Origin: Psoroptes ovis
Lineage: Eukaryota; Arthropoda; Arachnida; Sarcoptiformes; Psoroptidae
Length of the DNA stretch: 64,000 bases
Assembly: GCA_002943765.1 (NCBI GenBank)
Contig: PQWQ01000026.1
Coordinates: 620,001-684,000 of the forward strand
Direction: 5' to 3'
The position numbers and the translations under genes were made by a program. Each line of letters starts with the position of its first letter. Position 1 is the stretch's first letter. Below are positions 57,045 to 64,000 of this stretch, piece by piece. A model generated the notes under the pieces. It saw only the letters and a list, made by a program, of their open reading frames with translations. It did not search any database and was not told the DNA's origin.

Positions 57045-59886
57045 TCAAAAATAACAATTATTATTGCTATGAATATTGTTGTATTGATGATGTTGTTGTT
57101 GTTGTTGTTGTAGCTGTTGTTGCTGTTGATTATGATGATGATGATTATGATCAAATGATGTTTGAAAATATTGTTGATTTATATTATTATTATTATTATT
57201 GCAACTATTGTTGATATTATTGTTATAATTTGAATTATGATAATTTAAATTTAAATTATATGATCCTATTTGATTCTGTTTTGAAAATGAAAAATTAATT
57301 TAAATTTTTTAATAAAATATTTCAATATTTTCTTACATTATTAACATTATAAGAATTATTATGATCACTAAATTGTGATTGAAATTCCATCATTGATCGA
57401 TGATCATATAGTGTTGTTGATGGTGATACGACACCACTACATTCATACCAATTTTGATGATTTGTTGATGTATTGAACTTTTGTATGTTACATGAATCAT
57501 CATAATATGATGATGACACATGATTAGTATGATGATGATGTGGATGATGATGGCTATAAAATTCATTTAAATTATCACTCATTGATTGAATTGAACTTGA
57601 ATCTGAATAAAAAATCGTATTCGAATTTGAACTCGTGTAACAATCATTATCATCAGTCGACGATTGATAATGATTCATTGATGTATTAGTAGGAATTGAT
57701 CCAATATAATTGATGTAATAATTATTGGTGCATTTATTGTTTGTTGAAAAATAATTATTTGTATTAGTTTCAATGCAATTTGATGATAATGATGATGATG
57801 ATAGAGAACATGTAGAATTTGGTAATATTGATGATTCATTGGTTGTCTGATTAATATTTGATGTTACAGGCGACATAATTGATGAAATTGGTGAACCATT
57901 CGAACCGTGTGATGGTGACGGTGTTGGATAATAATTCAATGGATTATTACAGCCATTTTTAATCTGTTGTTTATTCTGTTGTGAATTTTGACCTGAAAAA
58001 GCTAGGCCATCATTACATATTTCATATTTACACGAATTCATAGATGAATTTGATATTTGATTTGACTTTGATGCAGATGACGACAAATGTTTTGATAATT
58101 TACGATCATTGCTTTTCTGGCAATCATTAATTATTGAATGATTAACATTATTTTGTATGGATTGATTAAATTTTTGTTGATTTTTATTGCGTATTGCACC
58201 GTTGTTATTATTGCCATTACAAATATTATTATTGTTACCATTACGGAATCGAATACAAATACGATATTTACATGCTTGTTTGATTACATTTGAACCACCA
58301 AATTTTTTCTTATCCAAACAATAATTACATTTACCACAATCTTGGGCTCGACATCCATCACATTCTTTGCAACGACTTTTCTTATTATTATTATTATTGA
58401 TATGATTTAAATTTAAATTATTCAAATTTGATTGATAAATTAAATTATCATTGATCACTTGATTATGAAGATTTAAATTCATAGAGTCTAAGGTATTTGA
58501 TTTTGATTTTGCAGTTTTCGATCGTTTGTTCGTGCTCTTAATCGATGATTGATTTTCATCCATTTTGATCAATGATGAATCATCAAAAATATTGGTCATG
58601 AATTCTGAACATTTTAGAGGAATTTCTGATGTAATTTGCAATGATTGTAAAGATTGTGAATTATTTAAATTATCTGAATAATGTTTTGATGATTTATTAT
58701 TTGTTAATGATGCCATAATTTTTGAAGGTTTAATAGTTATTAAATCATCATTCATTATTGATGAATTCATTTTATTCTTAACATTTCTTTTCCGTTTATT
58801 TTTATTATTAGAAATTTCCGGTAATAAATTATTATTCACATTGTTAGTCATAGATGATGTTTTGTTATTTTGTTTATTTACTTTTGATATTTTTGAACAT
58901 TTATTTGATTGTTTACAATTATTATTATTATTGTTACCAATGTTTATTTCATTTTGATTCATATTTATTTGCATATTTGTTTTGATTTTTTTCGTACTAT
59001 CATTATCATTGCTATTTATTGATTTGGATTTTTGAATTTGTTCACAATATTTTTCCATCAATAATTGTCGTGTATTGTGATCAATTTGAAATTTTTCAAT
59101 ACATAATTTTAGCCAACATGCTTTACAACGATTTCCAGTGTTATTATTTTGATTATTATCATTATTATTATCATCATTTGTTGATACAATTAAACATTTT
59201 CCTGTGTGATTAAATATAATCAATCAATTGAAATCAACTGTTTATCAATAAATCAACACTTACCTTTGTCATCACATTTATAATGTTTTGGTTCTTTGAC
59301 AAAGCGTGAAAAAAATTTAAAACATGGTTCACAGCTATGAAACAGATCAATTAAATTGTTAAGAATCAAACAAGATCAATCAATTTGACAAGTAACTTAC
59401 CTGAAAATTCCATAACGTCTTTGAACATGTGAATAATATTTAGTTTGATTACATACTGAACAAGTTATGAATCCTGAATTTCTAATGAAGTAAATGTAAG
59501 TAAGTAAATTCAATTTTTTTTTAAATTATGAAAATTATTTTTAAATCACGTTTGTACCTGTTTAAATTGTTTGATCTACGATTTGATGATCGAATTATCG
59601 ATGATGAAGATTCATTATTATTTGAATTATTTTGATTATTACTTTTCTTACTACGAATCGTATTGATTTTTATTTTATCAGAATCTGTCGATTGTTTTTC
59701 AATGTTTATCGATGAATTTCGTAGTTGTTGTTGTTGTTGCTGTTGTTGTTGAATTATTTTATCTTTTGATCTTGTTATTCTAATATCACTTTGCTGCTGC
59801 TGTTGTTGTTGTTGCATGGATTGATTTTCAATCATATTTTTTCTATGTAAATGTTTTTGTTTCAATGATTTTTGTCGATTTGACAT
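57045..59886 (-). CDS. Protein with nuclear-receptor-like C4 zinc module and CXXC zinc finger
   Basis: Exons 59886-59558, 59481-59401, 59334-59264, 59201-57337 and 57275-57045; phases agree, 858 residues. The N-terminus is basic with two poly-Gln tracts. Residues 117-194 have cysteine spacing C-X2-C-X17-C-X2-C-X15-C-X5-C-X22-C-X2-C-X4-C. A nuclear-receptor DNA-binding domain is the same except for X13 and X9, so finger 1 has four extra residues and finger 2 has an Asn/Asp insertion. RYGIFSCEPCFKFFSRF and NRCKACWLKLC resemble receptor signatures. Residues about 438-478 are a CXXC domain (CKECDGCRAQDCGKCNYC, then KKFGG and KQACKYRIC), which binds unmethylated CpG. The rest is Asn/Ser/His-rich. 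No ligand-binding, methyltransferase or demethylase domain is present. Likely a nuclear DNA-binding protein; family not recognised. Confidence 0.85.
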
Positions 59887-61238
59887 TTCAATTCATGAAC
59901 AAGTCAATTGATTGAATTTAATTTGAAATTATTGTTGAAACTTGATGATCATTTAAAGGTCCATTTTATATGTAAGAAGGAAGACAAGTACATTGATGTT
60001 ATGAATGAGATCAAGGATGTCACAAAACATTTCCGAAACACATGAATTAAAATAAGAAATTCAGACGAAAAGGATTTCGATTAACCTTAGTCAAAGTAGC
60101 GAAAGATCTATTTGAACCTTTAAACCACTGTTAAACATAAAAAATTAATCACTAATTCCTGTGCGTAGGTATGTGTGTGTGTTTTACAAGGGTTATAACA
60201 CAACAGTTTTAGCAATTAAACCTTTTAAAAATCGAAGAAACATCATTTTCTTTTCTTGTATGTCGACCCAGCAAAACACAAAAACACATATAACAACAGA
60301 AAACATACCCAAATATCACCGAATTTTATAAATGGTGGTCACATTCAATAGGTTCGATAATATGCTTTGCATACATCATTCGTACACAATTCAATCGTAC
60401 ACACACAAACTGACAAAAAGCAAAAGCATCAATACGCAAATGTTTTGTTTGAAGATGAAAAAACCAAGATAATTTTCAAGACATTCAAAAAAATAAAAAA
60501 AATTTAATTTAATTCAGTAGTTTGATATCAGTCATTTCGGTTTCGGTTTGTTCGGATCATAAGGTTCCATAATCGAAAAATCCAAAAATGAAATGAAATG
60601 AGAAATGTTCAAAAATCAAACATCACAATCAAGAGTTGAATTGAAATTGAATTGAATTGAAAATTCTGAAACATATACATTATTCACAATTCACAATTCA
60701 CAATGGCTTTGGCTATAGTACACCATTGAATTTACATTGGTGAAAACAAGCAAACAAACAATCAAACAAACAACAACAACAACAAAATTATCTACAAAAA
60801 AAAAAATATACCCATTATATTTCTATACACATTTTTTCCATGTTTGTTTTGCCGACAAACAAAAAATTATTTTTTTTTTTTACAAAATTTTTCCATTTTA
60901 TTTTTATTTTCTCCAAAGTTTCCATTATTATTTCAACCGAATGGCATCGGTTTTACCCCGAAAAATAAATATACGAAGAAAAATACCCGAAAAAAAAAAT
61001 ATTATACAAATTCATTCATAGAATTTTCATATAATATTTAAAACTGCGAACAAAATAATAATAATAAATGAATGAATGAATCAATGAATCAATGATAAAT
61101 TGTATAGTAAAAGTATAAAATATAAAATAAAAAATAAATATGATCCGGAAAATTTTTCGGTAATAATAATAATAATAACGATAATAATGATAATGTATAT
61201 TTAAAATAAAATAAAAATTGAAAGGTTGAAATAATATA
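59887..61238. other. Upstream region of the CXXC gene
   Basis: No gene recognised. It holds the likely promoter of the minus-strand CXXC gene, short CA/AC repeats, and a tandem CACAATT repeat near 60684-60703. Confidence 0.45.
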
Positions 61239-61318
61239 TTGGGTTGTCCCGTAAGTTCTTGCCGTTTTTCAAATGAAAAGAAATTCAAAAAACGACAAGA
61301 ACTTATTGGACAACCTAA
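61239..61318. mobile_element. Palindromic mariner-end MITE, copy 11 (group C)
   Basis: 80 bp, TTGGGTTGTCCCGTAAGTTC to GAACTTATTGGACAACCTAA, TA on both sides. The inner arms TTGCCGTTTTT and AAAAACGACAA pair, as in copy 6. Confidence 0.88.
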
Positions 61319-63703
61319 TATAAAATGAAAATTGAAAATTGAAATTAAAATTATTCGTATTTTTCTTATTATTATTATTCTTCATTTTCATCATAAGTCT
61401 ATATACATTTCTATTATTGAATGTACATTTTATATTTTATAAATTTACATCAATTTTTGTATATAGAATTCTCGTATATATTTTTTTCGATATCAGAATT
61501 TGAAATTTAAATTCAATATTGTTAAAATAATGAAAATAAATGAACCGGTTTTTCGGTTTGTTCCTTTCGATTTGTTCCTCTGGTTCATTCTCTCGTTTTA
61601 TTTTCTTCGGTTATTTTCCTCAGCTATTTTCGGTCGGTTATTTTTATTTTTTTTCCCGAAAATAAATGGAATAAAAATATAATTTTCTAGGTTATTTTTG
61701 GGCCTAAAAAAAATTTTGCGCAAATTTTTTTTAAAGAATTTTTTTATTTTCCATTCAACGAATAGTCTCAGGAAATCGTATTGTATCATAAATAAATGCT
61801 TTTATATATTCCGGACATGATAACTGTTATCCAATATAACCGCTACAACCGTTCCAATTATATATACGATTATTCTTCGTTGATGATGAATAATAAAAAT
61901 GACAGCAAAACGGAAAAAATAAAATGCCGACATTGTTCAAAGTAATGACAAATAATAATAATCATGTTGATAATGATGGCATTTTGAATTCATATTTCAA
62001 TGCCATCAGGAGCCATCGTCGGGAGCCATTGAATCATTGAGTATTATATATGATTTTGTATTTGTGTATCATTGCATGTATATATAGAACAAGAATTACC
62101 GCAAAAAAAACTGATGAAGCATCATTTATGGGGTTATTTGATGTACCATCATTTTTGTTTGAATGTGTATGGCTTCCATCGTACCTCGATGGGAAATTAT
62201 AATGCTTACAATTTGCCATTTCACATTGAAAAACAAATGAAATTGAAATTTGAAATTTGTTTTTCCTTGTTTTTTTTTCAAATTTCAAATTTTCAACTCT
62301 TTCTATATATTCTATGAATCAACTATCTACTTCCATATGTGTATTTTAAAAGTAATCTGAAATGTTTGTGTTTTTGAAATGAAATGAATGAATTTAAATC
62401 TTCGTTTTAAATATAGATTCAATGATTCAATTCATTGATTATTGCCACTTCTTCCGAAAACAAGAAAAAAAAATTCAAGAATTCCATTAATTTTCTATTT
62501 TTTCATTTTTGAAATTTTGAAAATTTTAAAATTTCGAAATTTCAATTTATTTCAAATTTGAAATTCCTAGATGTGTATTTTATAGGTGGGTGTGTTTGTT
62601 CGTGAATGAGATTTCAAAACCACAGAATTCCTATGTGTACATTTGTATATTTCTCAAAAATATATTCTTTGATGGCAAAATATTAATAATTTTGCTTCGT
62701 AATACATGCAAATATGATGGGCATATATTGCTGAAACAAACAAACATTTATCTATTTCAATATAATGTATTTAAATTGTTTTAAATTTATGTTTTGAAAA
62801 AAATTTAAATTTCTAAAATTTTACTTGAATTGTTATCATTGAATTGAACTATCAATGATAATGATGAACAATGGTTTTTTTTGTTTGTTGGAAATGATTC
62901 TATATACAAGCAATAATAATATCAATATTCCTTTGAAATTTTGAAATTTTCCAGGATTCTTTTGTAGCACCGTGTTTGCCATTTAAAATTGAAGAAAATT
63001 GTAAATTCAAAGTTCAAATTTTTTTTTCAATTTGATTCAATCAAAAAGTCTGCTGCCATCTTTGTTTGTCCGAATGGATGAATATGTGTTCGGGAATCCA
63101 CTTGGGAGCCATAAAAATTGGTTTAGTTTTTTTTTTGTTTCCATTTGATTGGGTCGAATCAAACATAGTTTACATTGACGTCCATGGTGTTGGTTGGAAA
63201 AATAAATATTAAAAAAAAAATAATTTAAATTCAAAATACATTTACGCAATTTCTCGGATTCTCTCTTCTTTGGCCGTTTCTTAAATCTTCAAAGATTTGT
63301 CATTGAGCATCATTAAAAATGAAATGAAAATAAAATTGAAATGAATTGAATACGAAGTGTTATACCAAAAGAAAAACAAAAAAGAGAATTAACAATAAAG
63401 AATTATTCCCTGTTCTTTGTCCAAAAAGTGTAAAATGCGTACGAGTCAATGGAATTGAATAAATGGGACCAAATAAAAAATTATAATAAAAATAAAACTC
63501 AAATGAACATTTATACAGAATTTTTTCCCAATGAATATTCTGTTTATTTTTTTCCATTGACCCTATTTATTATTTTGGTTATTTTTGAAGAATTGTTTTT
63601 AATTGTTTTTTGGAAAAATGTTTCTTTTAATTGAAATTCTATTACGCTTTTAATTCATTTCCATTTGATTAATTGTTATTCACGATTGATATTGTTTAAG
63701 AAA
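61319..63703. other. Gene-free stretch before the right-edge gene
   Basis: No gene recognised. ATGGC-type motifs are clustered at 61970-62035, and a TGCTGCCATCTTTG motif (63051-63064) lies about 640 bp upstream of the ATG at 63704, identical over 14 bases to one near 38030. Confidence 0.45.
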
Positions 63704-64000
63704 ATGGCTGATTATGATAACAATGTTGGATCATATTCAATTTTGACAAATCCTAATAATACATTTCAATCAGATATTAATAATAATAATAATGGATTAT
63801 TATTACCATCAATCAACAATGATCAAAATCAACAATCATCAAGAAATTCTAATAATCATTTTATATTGACACATCAACAACAACAACAATATGGTTATGA
63901 TCATGGACAAATAATTCATAATTCAAATAATAATGATGATCATTATCATCAAACATCCGGTAGTGGATTATCATATATTCATGATAATAATCCAAATTCA
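63704..64000 (+). CDS. First coding exon of an unidentified gene, cut by the window edge
   Basis: From the ATG at 63704 (MADYDNNVGSYSILTN) the frame is open for 99 codons to the last base of the window, with no stop. Composition is rich in Asn, Gln, His, Ser and Asp (NNNNNGLLLPSINN, HQQQQQYGYDHG, SGSGLSYIHDNN), exactly like the disordered N-termini of other genes in this window, and long stop-free runs are rare in the AT-rich background. No domain is visible yet, so function cannot be given. A transcription factor or signalling protein with a disordered N-terminus would fit, but that is a guess. Confidence 0.65.
   Translation, partial: MADYDNNVGSYSILTNPNNTFQSDINNNNNGLLLPSINNDQNQQSSRNSNNHFILTHQQQQQYGYDHGQIIHNSNNNDDHYHQTSGSGLSYIHDNNPNS

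Noticed and set aside
1..64000. tRNA, rRNA, CRISPR or bacterial-type operon elements
   Set aside because: I scanned for cloverleaf-like blocks, rRNA-like sequence and spaced repeats and saw none; the gene structures are eukaryotic.

Overview
The window looks like nuclear DNA of an arthropod. It is very AT-rich, and its genes are split by mostly short GT-AG introns of roughly 60-400 bases. Proteins carry long Asn, Gln and His runs encoded by AAT, CAA and CAT repeats. The gene set is metazoan: a ZP-domain protein, TAF8, heparan-sulfate 6-O-sulfotransferase, a STRAD pseudokinase, and invertebrate pH-gated-type chloride channels. A small-genome acariform (astigmatid-like) mite is my best guess, but that is inference and no marker in the window proves it.

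Layout, left to right. One exon of a ZP-domain gene leaves the left edge on the minus strand (198-734). TAF8 is a single minus-strand exon (5872-6858). About 7 kb without recognisable genes leads to two tandem plus-strand Cys-loop chloride channel genes of pHCl type (13820-17607 and 26355-32393), separated by about 8.7 kb. I resolved ten coding exons for each, and both reading frames close. An apparently intact, very young Ty3/gypsy LTR retrotransposon (32997-37486, minus) lies just downstream. Next come a heparan-sulfate 6-O-sulfotransferase (38608-40366, plus), a flavin monooxygenase (41072-42903, plus) and a proton/myo-inositol cotransporter (43471-48818, minus).

A compact cluster follows on the minus strand: a PDZ-like protein, a GTPBP10-type Obg GTPase, a STRAD pseudokinase and the tRNA deaminase ADAT2, with 75-275 bp gaps. 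ADAT2 faces a plus-strand PELP1/Rix1-like gene across an 84-bp gap. A five-exon minus-strand gene (57045-59886) encodes a divergent nuclear-receptor-type zinc module together with a CXXC domain. The first coding exon of an unidentified gene starts at 63704 and runs off the right edge.

Mobile DNA: besides the retrotransposon there are eleven 80-83 bp palindromic elements with mariner-like ends, falling into four sequence groups and mostly flanked by TA, and one 187-bp non-autonomous hAT element with an exact 8-bp target duplication. No tRNA, rRNA or CRISPR was seen. The most interesting items are the nuclear-receptor-like plus CXXC architecture, the textbook -1 frameshift signal in the retrotransposon, the palindrome family, and the patchy similarity between the two channel genes.
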